64,000 bases of DNA, taken from contig CM060069.1 of assembly GCA_030533445.1 (NCBI GenBank), forward strand, positions 27,803,337 through 27,867,336, written 5' to 3'. The notes under the pieces were generated by a model that worked only from the letters and a program-made list of their open reading frames with translations, ran no database searches and was not told where the DNA came from. Below, in pieces: positions 22,200-32,900 of this stretch (position 1 is its first letter; every line of letters begins with the position of its first letter). Both the position numbers and the translations under genes were made by a program. Origin of the DNA: Cyprinodon diabolis. Its lineage: Eukaryota; Chordata; Actinopteri; Cyprinodontiformes; Cyprinodontidae.

Positions 22200-23260
22200 A
22201 ACCATAAGGACCTCCACCTACTCAATAACCATTCTTTCAGTTTCGAAATGCGCAACCTATTTCCTCATTCTGGCGCTTGTGTTTCTCAGGTTCCCAGAAT
22301 ATTAACGAATAGCTACAGTTTGACAAAGGTGTTAAAAGAGGCTTTTTGCATCATGCGCAGATATTAATGTGATATCCTCTTATTAGCTTTGGGGTGAATG
22401 AAGGACATGTTGAAGGTAAATATTTTAAATTAAAGACTTAACAACACAGAGGAGATAAAACACTAAATATTTTTGGTAATGGCAGCAAAAAGTGATACCT
22501 GGTAGCTGGTATAGAGGATACCTCATAATACAAATAAAGCAGAAGCCAGGGTGAAGTGTGGATTAGCATTAGAACATGTGCACTTTATATACAGGATATA
22601 GATCTAGAGATGACTTCCGGGTTCAGCTTGCATGTCATCCCCATCTCTCTCTGTGCTCGTCACTGTCAAGCGAGTAATAGATAAGAACCACTAGTGGCAT
22701 AGTATCATAAAAAGAAGGACAGCTAAGACTTTACCTCTTCCTGTTTATGTGCAAACTCAGGTTTGTTACCCAGACAGCACATCCAGTGGCTACTGGAAAT
22801 TGCAAAAGCAAACTCCAGTTTACCATTACTGTATGTAATGTTGCAATCACAATGGCATGATTACTTACGTTAATCTCTTTCACAGTGCTTCATAGCTAAT
22901 ATTGCTTTTCAGTTCGAGATTACAGCCACCATGATATAATCTCTTTAAGCAATGACTCATATGTTGCCAAATTGGTAAAGCAGCGAGCAGCAATAATAAT
23001 AATGAGAATCTGTTGTTTATTGTTTCCAAATAAGCTTCCCTGAGAAAGTTACCCTCTTTTCTAGCCTATTTCTTGGTAGCTGAAGCCATATTTAAAATAA
23101 ACCCCAAACATTTAGGATCATTTTCAAAGATTAAAAGAAAATTTAAATTCTTTAAACAAGCAACTCTTTCCATTTTTGATCATTTTGGTAACATTGTCAG
23201 CCGAATTACTTCAAATGCCATATGCTCATTTTCTTCAGCCTCTAAACACGAACTGCAGCT
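22200..23260. other. Non-coding, nothing recognised
   Basis: No coding or repeat structure I can support. Confidence 0.4.
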
Positions 23261-23266
23261 CTTATA

Positions 23267-24498
23267 CACCCACCGGCCACTTTATTAGGTGTCCAACCTA
23301 ACCTGTCCAACTGCTCGTTAACACTTAATTTCTAAGCAGCCAATCACATGGCGGCAACTCAGTGCATTTAGGCATGTAGACATGGTCAAGACAATCTCCT
23401 GCAGATCAAACCAAGCATCAGTATGGGGAAGAAAGGTGATTTCAGTGACTTTGAACGTGGCATGTTTGTTGGTGCCAGAAGGGCTGCTCTGAGTATTTCA
23501 GAAACTGCTGATCTACTGGGATTCTCACGCACAACCATCTCTAGGGTTTACAGAGAATGATGGTCCGAAAAAGAAAAAACATCCAGTGAGCGGCAGTTCT
23601 GTGGGCGGAAATGCCTTGTTGATGCCAGAGGTCAGAGGAGAATGGCCAGACTGGTTCAAGCTGATAGAAGGGCAACAGTGACTCAAATAACCACCCGTTA
23701 CAACCAAGGTGGGCAGAAGAGCATCTCTGAATGCACAGTAAGTCGAACTTTTAGGGAGATGGGCTACAGCAGCAGAAGACCACACCGGGTGCCACTCCTT
23801 TCAGCTAAGAACAGGAAACTGAGGCTACAATTTGCACAAGCTCATTGAAATTGGACAATAGAAGATTGGAAAAACGTTGCTTGGTCTGATGAGTCTCGAT
23901 TTCTGCTGCGACATTCGGATGGTAGGGTCAGAATTTGGCGTCTACAACATGAAAGCATGGATCCATCCTACCTTGTATCAACGGTTCAGGCTGGTGGTGG
24001 TGGTGTCATGGTGCGGGGGATATTTTCTTGGAAATCTTTGGGCCTCTTGGTACCAATTGAGCATCGTTGCGACGCCACAACCTACCTGAGTATTGTTGCT
24101 GACCATGTCCATCCCTTTATGACCACAATGTTCCCAACTTCTGATGGCTACTTTCAGCAGGATAATGCGGCATGTCATAAAGCTGGAATCATCTCAGACT
24201 GGTTTCTTGAACATGACAATGAGTTCACTGTACTCAAATGGCCTCCACAGTCCCCAGATCTCAATCCAATAGAGCATCTTTGGGATGTGGTGGAACGGGA
24301 GATTCGCATCATGGATGTGCAGCCGACAAATCTGCGGCAACTGTGTGATGCCATCATGTCAATATGGACCAAACTCCCTCAGGAATGCTTCCAGCACCTT
24401 GTTGAATCTATGCCACAAAGAATTGAGGCAGTTCTGAAGGCAAAAGGGAGTCCAACCTGTTACTAGCATGGGGTACCTAATAAAGTGGCCGATGAGTG
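23267..24498 (+). mobile_element. Tc1-type transposon, nearly complete
   Basis: 1232 bp with 24-bp inverted ends matching at 22 or more positions (cacccaccggccactttatt and the complement of aataaagtggccgatgagtg), flanked by TA at 23265-23266 and 24499-24500. A different Tc1 subfamily from the 2564 copy: other TIR and other transposase. Confidence 0.9.
23423..24466 (+). pseudogene. Tc1 transposase with two in-frame stops
   Basis: A single frame from the ATG at 23423 (MGKKGDFSDFERG) to TAG after GSPTCY at 24466, 347 codons. No frameshift, but TGA stops interrupt it, one at about codon 46 (after SRVYRE) and one at 23846-23848 (after LQFAQAH). The first looks like a 3-nt duplication in gaatgatgg. 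HTH region, GRKCLVDARGQ linker and catalytic SDESRF, QQDNAACHK and NPIEHLWD blocks are all present, so the decay is recent. It cannot make a full transposase as it stands. Confidence 0.9.
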
Positions 24499-24859
24499 TA
24501 GGTCAGTTCCTGTTTTTTTTAATAATCTCAGTATAAAGAGGATCTTTATAAGGAAGTTGTGGTCTGCTGCTGGTATATTGCACCCACCCACTTTTCATGT
24601 CACAAGACTGAAAGTTTTCATGAATCATTTTATTTTATTTTTACTCAGGTAAATTCATGCGAAATGCACCACTTTGAAAAAAATGATTCATATTATTTTG
24701 TTCTTTATTTAAGTTGACCAAATTGTGGTCCAGGATTATGTCTGTTTCTCTGAAGAACAGATGCAGGGGGGAACAACACCCCATCCTCCTCCTCCTCCAG
24801 GGTTCACCACTCCCTAAGAGAGAGCACGCGCTATCCTCTTTCACTGTAAAACTCCCCAC

Positions 24860-25606
24860 CCACAGCAGTTTTCCTTAAAGGCCCCCCTCCTGCTGAGCTG
24901 AAACTGTCACATGAGGGTGAGCTCAGGGGGTACTGCACCTTAGGTGATATATTTTGGGGTCCTCGTTGGAAGGGAAATATGACGCGCCAGGACAGAACGG
25001 AAATGTCCACGCGGGTGAAGGAGCCAGCGCTTGCGTCGCGAGGTGCCAAGTGTCCAGGAGGTGCGTATATGGTGCCACCATTACTATTAATCACAAGCTA
25101 TTATACAGTAGCAAAACTACAAAGGAAAACAAGAGCATTTTCATTTTTTTTTGTGATCGTAATGGTCATTTAAAGTGCAATGGCGCACGTGCGTAATGCG
25201 TAATATGCGCTCGGTGTTTATTTTCACCTGTTTTGGAAAACTCTTTGACTAAAACTGACCTAAGGGGAATCACACCCGTGCAATGAAACGGTGAACCCGG
25301 TCTTATCTGTGTTTCAGGTGTGCTGCTGTAGCTCCTCTCGTTCCTCTTTCATTTTCTCTCATATTATTCGCGCGTGCGTTTCTATTAGGGCTTCCTCGCC
25401 GGGGCCTTTTTTTGGGGGGGGGGTTGCTTGGGGTGTATTTATTTATTTTTTATTTTTTGTTCACCTGCTCCACGAGAAGCACCAGCTGCGTGGGGTTGGT
25501 GAGGAGTTTGAACAGATGTAAAGGACTATGAAAGCAACAGGTGCTGCTCACAATCTGCCTGCAGGATCCGGAGCAACTGTTCATGATGGCGCCTAAAGGT
25601 AGCTGA
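24860..25606 (+). promoter_or_regulatory. GC-richer region, possible promoter/5' exon
   Basis: Several CpG-containing stretches (around 24975-25060, 25180-25215 and 25370-25410, e.g. gacgcgccagg, cgcttgcgtcgcgag, ttcgcgcgtgcg), a donor-like cctaaag|gtagctg at 25598 and caggag|gtgcgt near 25060. It sits 4-5 kb upstream of rc3h2 exon 1 on the same strand and is the nearest plausible promoter. No direct evidence joins it to rc3h2. Confidence 0.35.
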
Positions 25607-25968
25607 GGAGTGTTAATGAATGTTTTTATTTATAGGATGAAACCACATGGAGAAGGCCGGTATCCAGTTACACTAGATGTGAATATGAAATAAGAGATTT
25701 AAAAATGTGCAACGATAAAAAAGTATATATATACAAATAGGGGATTAAAAAAAAAGGGAAATTGCTCTCACAGCCATAAAACCTGCTGTTATTTAGCTCT
25801 CAAAATTCAGCCAGGATTATTTTTGCATTAGCCTGTTTAAATGGTATTTCCGCATGTTATATAACTGTGCTGACGCATATTTTGTCAAAGTTAAGCAGGT
25901 ACCGAAGTTTTAGGTTATTTGTGTTTAGACTCAAAACGCTTAATTGTATCAATCACTCACACTGAGAT

Positions 25969-26265
25969 CCATCCATCCGTCCGCCTGTCTGTCCATCCAT
26001 CCGTCCGTCCATCCATCCGTCCTTCCGTCTGTCCATCCATCCATCCATCCAGCCTTCCTTCCACCCGTCTGTCCATCCATCCATCCATCCATCCAGCCTT
26101 CCTTCCATCCGTCTGTCCATCCATCCATCCATCCATCCATCCATCCAGCCTTCCTTCCACCCGTCTGTCCATCCACCCGTCTGTCCATCCATCCATCCAT
26201 CCATCCAGCCTTCCTTCCATCCATCCATCCATCCATCCAGCCTTCCTTCCATCCATCCATCCATG
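25969..26265. repeat. (ATCC)n tetranucleotide array
   Basis: About 300 bp of ATCC units with variants gtcc, gtct and agccttcc that recur in a higher-order pattern of roughly 60 bp (catccatccagccttccttcc). The long repeat-peptide ORFs in all frames are artefacts of this array. Confidence 0.95.
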
Positions 26266-29020
26266 GATTTTTCTGTTTGGTTAGAATTCAAGCAAGTCAT
26301 ACCTTAAGCTGGAAACATATTAAAACCTCATATTTTCTTCAGTGTTTGCAATTTATTTTAAAAAACATCTTTGCACTAAAGAAATTAACATTTGTCAGAA
26401 TCATTGTTGCTGCTTGAACAGTAATTGGCAAATTCACATGTTTGTGAACTCATACCTAGAGTTGGTATTTTTAGCTGTTGATTCTTAAGCTTGAAGAACT
26501 TTTTGTTACTCTGTATTTAAATGCTTCAAAGGAAATCCGAGTTTCAAAACAACTGAAATACCTCAACAACCTAAGATTTGCCTAAAATGCTTTCCTTAAT
26601 AAACAAATCTTTTATATCTACTTGATATTGCTTGTTGTTGTTGTTTTTTTAAAAAGTGAAACAGTGCAATGAACTCATTGTAAATATGACTACATTCTCA
26701 AACAATTTTGTAAACATCACAAAAAACGTCAGCAATATTTCATTCACATTAAACTTCGGGGATAGAATATTTGGGAGGCTATTATTTCAAATCCCATGCT
26801 TTTATGCTCTGACAGCTGATTGTGTATTTGGCCAAATAGTTAAACTTTCACTTCACTTCATTCTCATATATGAAATGGGTTTTATTCAAGAATGAATGAT
26901 GATGATGTAAAAACTACTTAATCTACTTAACTTAAATGCTATTTAAACCCTATTCATGGTTGTAAAAGTTGAAAAAAATAAATGTAAGCCTTTCATTTTT
27001 ACTATATACCATACTGTAGTTTTAGCATCTATTTTTGTTCAACAAAAAGAGGCCATAATACATATTAAAATAACAGAAAGACATTTATACCAAAGACAGT
27101 TAAAAACATTAAGTGGTTGCAGAGGTCAGCTGACTAAATGAAGGTCTCGTTTTGCATCTTTATAAGATAATTGATGCACTCCACAGGTCCTCTTTTGTTA
27201 AAATATGTTAGCAGGACAAATTTCATCCTCAAAAACATATATATGCAACTGTAAGGGAATTAAATAACTAAGTTTATGAAATCTAAGACAGATGTTAAAC
27301 TTTCCTAAAGGATGGGTCGATTTTCTTCATTATCTCCACTGATTCAGATATTAATATTGGATCATTGCATCTCTAATCACTGCCCCTAATAGAATAATAG
27401 GGTGTCTTTTTATTGCCTGCCTTGTTATCCTTGTTACACTATTTACAATTTACTAAGAATCTTGACCTGAACATTATTAAGACTCTTGATACGCATGTTA
27501 CTTACCACAGTTTTACTTTTATCTATCAGATGCATCTGTCGATTAAGAAAGATATTTAATGATTCTTTTTAGTAAAACTGATGCTTTGAACTGCAGACAT
27601 TGTGAAGATTAAACCAAATATTGTAATTAATAAATGGTCATTGATCTGCATCACGTCCAACTCAGGTTAAACTTTAGGATAAATATTAAGTTATGTTTAT
27701 TAATCGGTATCAAAGGAACCCGGCTGTCCTGAAACCCAAAGATCAGCAATGAAGGCAAACAAAAAAAAATCCTCAATCAGTTGACCTTTAATCATAAAAA
27801 TGCAATAAGCTATCAATGCAACAGAAGAAGGCAATATACTGTAACCATTAAGTTTCCTTAATACCTTGTAAGATTGGACAATGATGTGCAACAAATGCTT
27901 GTGAAATCCCCTCAGGTCATGTAGTTATTAAGTACTATAAATAAATACTTAAAGAGGCATCAACTTAAATGAAAAACACTCTGAGTAATGTTGTGAAAAT
28001 TATACAGTTATGCATAATTAGGAATAATTATTTCCACTAACCAAAAATTTCCGTTTCCAATACGCTGTAAGGAAAAATGCATTGCTCTGGATCCACGTCA
28101 CCATCTTCACAAATTTATTTTATTATTTTATTCAACTAGGGTCAAGTGAAATGCATGTTTAGTATGCAAAGAGATACAGTTGGTCTAACAGTGTTTTGCC
28201 CAAATTCAAATAATGTATTTAAATACTAACAACATTCTTGCTCCGTAAAATATTTCTTTTGATGATAAAAGAAAAGCTGGAAAGTAAAAAGAATGAGTCT
28301 GGAAGAGCAGAGGATTGTTCTAAACAGAATCTACCATAAAGATGATGCAAAGATTCCTTCTTTGGCAGGGTCTCAGTATGTCCTGCACAATAAAATAAAT
28401 TGCTTTATTTAGAAAGCTTCTGCAAATTCATTAGCATTTCCAGTCTGGTCAAAAAGGACAGAACTCTTTAGTTCTCCAGACGCCTAAATTACAGGACCGT
28501 TTTTTCATTGCATTTAACTACAGAAGTCTGTTTAGTTTTTTTTTTTTTGTTTTTTTCCCATGATGTACGTTTGGTGAATTTGTTTTGTCTTACTTTTGAT
28601 AATGACAACCAAGGTCAGTACAAACCTAGAAACGTATCACCTGTCACACAGTTGTTGGAAATGTTTGGGAACAAAGTATTTCTCTAAAAAAAAAAAGAAT
28701 TCTTGTCATAATTTAGCCTTGAGTGTCTTCCCTTTTTTAGCTTTTGTCTTTAAGCTGTGGCGTTCTGATTCAGCAGGAATTTAGCATTCATATCACAAAA
28801 GAAGCTTTAGTGTTCAGAAAGTGAAGGAATATGTGCCTCATCCAACAGGTTTCTAAATTGGAAGTTAGTCAGAACCATTTGTTGTTAAGCTCCCTTGCAG
28901 GTAATGGTTTCCTCTGGATGGAAATGTTTATACTTTACACTTTTATTCAACTCTGTATATAATGAAAGCAGCTGTGTCTTTTCTGCTTGTGTTTTACTGA
29001 CTTCCTCTGTGAAGAACTTA
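26266..29020. other. Non-coding upstream of rc3h2, nothing recognised
   Basis: AT-rich, without exon-like ORFs or clear repeats. Untranslated 5' exons of rc3h2 could hide here but I cannot point to one. Confidence 0.4.
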
Positions 29021-29028
29021 GATATGAG

Positions 29029-29100
29029 GGCTTGTGGGTCTAGGGTTATGATTCTTGCTTAGGGTGCGAGAGGTCCTGGGTTCAAATCCTGGACAAGCCC
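29029..29100 (+). tRNA. tRNA-Pro (AGG), gene or recent pseudogene
   Basis: 72 nt that fold as a tRNA: acceptor ggcttgt with acaagcc (7 pairs) and discriminator c. Anticodon arm cttgc-ttagggt-gcgag gives anticodon AGG. T arm ctggg-ttcaaat-cctgg pairs with G-T wobbles. The B box ggttcaaatcc is intact. Compared with the usual vertebrate tRNA-Pro there are C-to-T or G-to-A changes in acceptor and T stems, mostly still paired. No run of four or more T follows closely, so expression is doubtful; it may be a decaying copy or the head of a SINE. Confidence 0.65.
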
Positions 29101-29109
29101 TTTCTGTCT

Positions 29110-29275
29110 GTTGTGGGAGTGGTGGCTAAGTGGTTAGGGCTTTGAGTCTGGAGAATGTGTGTTTGATGCTCTTTATGCAAGAATATTACCCCATGATGAC
29201 ATCTTATGGCTTCCTACGAGTAAGGGTTAAATGCAGAGTTAAATTTCTCCATTGTGAGATCAATAAAGTTTAATT
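29110..29275 (+). repeat. tRNA-derived SINE
   Basis: An A-box-like tggctaagtggttagg at about 29122, then a tail aagggttaaatgcagag...tctccattgtgagatcaataaagt, the tail type of common fish SINEs. The B-box region is degenerate. Confidence 0.55.
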
Positions 29276-29394
29276 AGTATGAGTGTATTTTGTTTTTATT
29301 TGCTATAGGTCCGGATAAAATAATATTTTTTTTAAACTTTGCTTTTAATACTTAGCACACCGATTTATGCTTAGTATTTTTGTGCATACAATGT

Positions 29395-29490
29395 TTTATC
29401 TTTCTGTGAAGAACTTTGTTCTTCCTGGTTTTGTTGTAAAGTGCTATACAGATAAACTTAGATTGATTGATTGATTGATTGATTCATTTA
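29395..29490 (+). repeat. LINE/SINE 3' tail with (GATT)n
   Basis: gtaaagtgctatacagataaactta followed by six units of gattgatt at 29461-29484: the 3' terminus typical of fish non-LTR elements, with a microsatellite tail. Body missing. Confidence 0.6.
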
Positions 29491-29746
29491 CTGTTTGAGC
29501 ATGCATGCAAAAAAAAGGAAAAAGCTTAACTTTAAACTTTAGATGTATGCATGTTGCAAAATTATTGCAGATAATAACCATACATGGATATAGAATAGAA
29601 AAGTGACCTGTTGAAATGTAAATAATCTGATTTACTTCTTTCCGCAGTGTCCTCGTTGGCTCTATCAAAAGGCTACTCTGGCCGGTGCTCGTGACATGCG
29701 CTCTTCCTGAGCCGGGTGAGGTCTCCCTCAGCAGCACGGCGGCAGC

Positions 29747-29977
29747 ATGCCGGTGCAGGCAGCCCAGTGGACAGAGTTCCTGTCCTGTCCCATCTGCTAC
29801 AATGAGTTCGACAGCAGTGGCCACCAGCCGATCAGCCTGGGCTGCTCCCACACTGTGTGCAAGACGTGCTTGCACAAGCTGCACCGCAAGGCCTGCCCCT
29901 TCGATCAGACCCCCATCAGCACAGACATCGACCTGCTGCCGGTCAACTGTGCCCTGCTGCAGCTGGTCGGAGCAGAG
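29747..29977 (+). CDS. rc3h2: rc3h2 coding exon 1 (RING)
   Basis: Codons 1-77, from [18 protein letters not shown] to LLQLVGAE; donor gag|gtgagat. The exon itself starts at 29648 with a 99-nt 5' UTR. The ATG context gcagcATGc is acceptable, and the protein start is identical to the family's MPVQA. Confidence 0.97.
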
Positions 29978-32900
29978 GTGAGATAGTCCCTGCACGTTTC
30001 ATTCTAGATTTGTTCTTTTGAGATGCTTCACTATCTAATTGCATTGTCTTTGTGTGTCTTAAAGGTCCCAGAAGTTCAGCCTGTGAGCCTAAGCAGTGCA
30101 GCTGATGTTGAGCACTATGAGATCTGCCGATTGTGTGTAGAAGAGCTGGCTCTCTACTTGAAACCGATCAGTGGTGCCAAAGGTACCGAATATGTACCAT
30201 CATGTGAACTTTCTTTGAAAGACAACTTTGTCTTGTCTCTACAGATCCCATTAAGACCTTTTGTAAAAGATCAATTCAAAGTTGAGCTTGTGAAGTAGAG
30301 AGGAAACTCTATAGCTCAGTTCATTGTTTTTACAAATCCAACCTTAAAAATGATGCATGCTTTTATATTCAGCCCCAATAAAATAAAACTGTTAAGAATC
30401 ACATTTCTCTACAACTATACTGTAGCTCCAGGTCTGTTAGGCTATGACTTAATTTGGTTCACCAAGTGACTGAGATTTTTCCCCTTTTTTTTAGCAAATT
30501 ATCTTTGACTCAAACAAAAAATATCAAGATTGTTTATTAAACTCAACTCTTGAATGAATTAATGAATATAGTTTGAAACAAGCCGTTCCATCATTGCTCA
30601 GGGTGTAAATTTTGGAATTTCGGCCCACTGGAAAGTGAACCTCCATCCTCAGTCTTCAGGTGCTTGTTGCTTGTAAACAGGTTTCCCTCCAGGATTCACC
30701 CCTTCAGCAATATATGACCAACTTTTCTGTCCCTCCCATCAAGAACAATTTAAGACGGTGTGCAGTGCTGTTTTTCCGCCATACGTTGCGTTTAACATTT
30801 AGGGATCCTCTAAATGTTTGCTTACTTGCTGCTTACCCAGCCTTTTGGTTTAGGTTGTCGACCATATTAATGTGATTTGCATTTTTTCCAAACATTATTG
30901 CGTTTTTGGTCACCCAGTTAACAATACTTTGTCGTATGAAAAACCCTGACATTAAAAAAATATAGTTAGAGTTGGTGAGGTGGGTTAAACCTCTGTTTTT
31001 TTTAACAAGACACTAGAGTTGAGATGTATTTTTGGGTTGAGAAGAATATTGGCATATTTGCACATTTGCAGTAGAGAATCAATCTCTTCATATTCAGCTT
31101 GCGGAGGATGCTTGTAAAAACTGGCATTCATATTTTCACACATCTCATGATGCCAGAAGCCTCTGTACTTTTATGATTCCTCGAAAATATTCAGCTTTAT
31201 AAGAAAACAGGACTACTGTGGTAAACCAAGTCACAAATCAGTAGCTTGATTATATTACATGGATAATTTGGACCTTATGTTGTTGTTCTTAATACTGATT
31301 TACAAAATTTTCATTTCAAGATGAGCTCTGTGAAATTAGTATATTTTTAATTGAAGAAATACTTCAGTGGGTATACTGTATACTAAGCGTTTTTTTTCGC
31401 ATGCTCCCTCCAGGTGTGGCTAACCTGAGTTCGAGCGTGCTCAGCAGACCCATGCAGAGGAAGCTAGTGACACTGGTGAACTGCCAGCTGGTGGAAGAGG
31501 AGGGTCGTGTCCGCGTGGTTCGGGCTGCCCGCTCTCTGGGGGAACGGACTGTAACTGAGCTCATCCTGCAGCACCAGAACCCCCAGCAGCTCTCTGCAAA
31601 TCTCTGGGCAGCAGTGAGGGCACGTGGCTGTCAGTTTCTGGGTCCCGGTGAGTCTGTGTTTCCCAGTACACTTTGTGGACATGAGCAAACATTTTTGCAG
31701 TTGCAGATTCTGTTTGTTTTTGTTTTTTTTGTAAAAATAATATTTTATTCTTAATCAATTTCACAACATTTTTTTTAAATGTGTTCGAGCTTGAAACTTA
31801 TGCTACTTAAATAAATAATACAGGAAAAAACTTGAACAAAAGAGTAGGTTTTAAGAAAAATACATATTTTCTATTAGAAAGCAGCCTGGACACCAATTCT
31901 ATTAAAAGAAGGAACACTTTGACATTTTGTAAACTGACCTTGTAATCTTGCTTCAAAACTATGTCAGAATTGCTAGTCTAACAAAGAACCAAAAATCCCA
32001 TAACTTTTGTTAAAGGTATAGGGGAGGATTTCCCAGAATTTTTGAAAGGAAACGCCCTCTCCACTTAAAAATGCACAACCCTGTACCCGCTCTCTAGAGG
32101 GAACGCCAATTAAATGTGTGCGAGAGCGTGCACCAACCCATTTCTCCTCATTTTAATAGCAGTGAAGTGAAATGGATTCTCCAGATAGCATGCCAAACTT
32201 AACCTGTCGAGTAGAAACTTTGCAAGCGAGTCATCAGTGGGAAGCCCGACCTGTGCTTTTCAGTGTACGCCACCACTTCTTATCTTGTTTCTCTCTTCTA
32301 AGACCTTTCTCTTCTTCTCATAAACTTGGTAGACACTTTTTCTCTTACGCCCCTCTGCCATTTTCAAAGAGCCATGGTGAAAAAGGTGAGCTTCGATGAT
32401 TGGCTGAAACCATAGCTCACCACACATATCTGTCTGAAAGTGCGCATGTGCAGAAAAAAGATAGCTAACTGGGGATGAGCACGTAGGACGGCCTTACGTA
32501 AACATCACCAGAATGATTGGCAATTAGGAGGACCACTTGATGATAATCCACCCGGAAAAAGAACATCCTCCACTGTACCTTTAACAAGGCGTGCAGTTTT
32601 AAATAACGATAGATGGTGTGTGCAGGTGGAGCAGTGGTTAGTGCCCACAACCCATATACGGAGGCCTTAGTCCTCGACGTAGGCGACCTGGGTTCAAATC
32701 CGACCTGTGGTCCTTTGCCGCATGACTCTCCCCCTCTCTCATACCCCCTTTCCTGTCAGCCTACTCTTAAAAAATGAGCCACTAGTGCCATAAAAACTCA
32801 AAAGAAAAAAAGTAACTATAGATGAAAATCTCGCTCTCAAGCCAATATTGGTATGGCATGCTCAACAACTGATGTGTTAACTGCACTAACCATCTCTTTT

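Noticed and set aside
24831..25196. Overlapping ORFs of 64-87 codons in the GC-richer region
   Set aside because: Open only because GC-rich sequence has few stops; no conserved motif. The region is listed only as a possible promoter.
25949..26300. Several ORFs of 99-157 codons in all frames, His/Pro/Ser- or Gly/Trp/Met/Asp-rich
   Set aside because: They are translations of the (ATCC)n array; any frame of a pure tetranucleotide repeat stays open. No start, splice or conservation evidence.
29444..29995. 183-codon minus-strand ORF
   Set aside because: Antisense to the GC-rich RING exon of rc3h2 and running into a (GATT)n tail; no family resemblance.
32612..32700. Second tRNA gene
   Set aside because: A- and B-box-like words are present but no cloverleaf closes, and the sequence continues into a fixed SINE tail.
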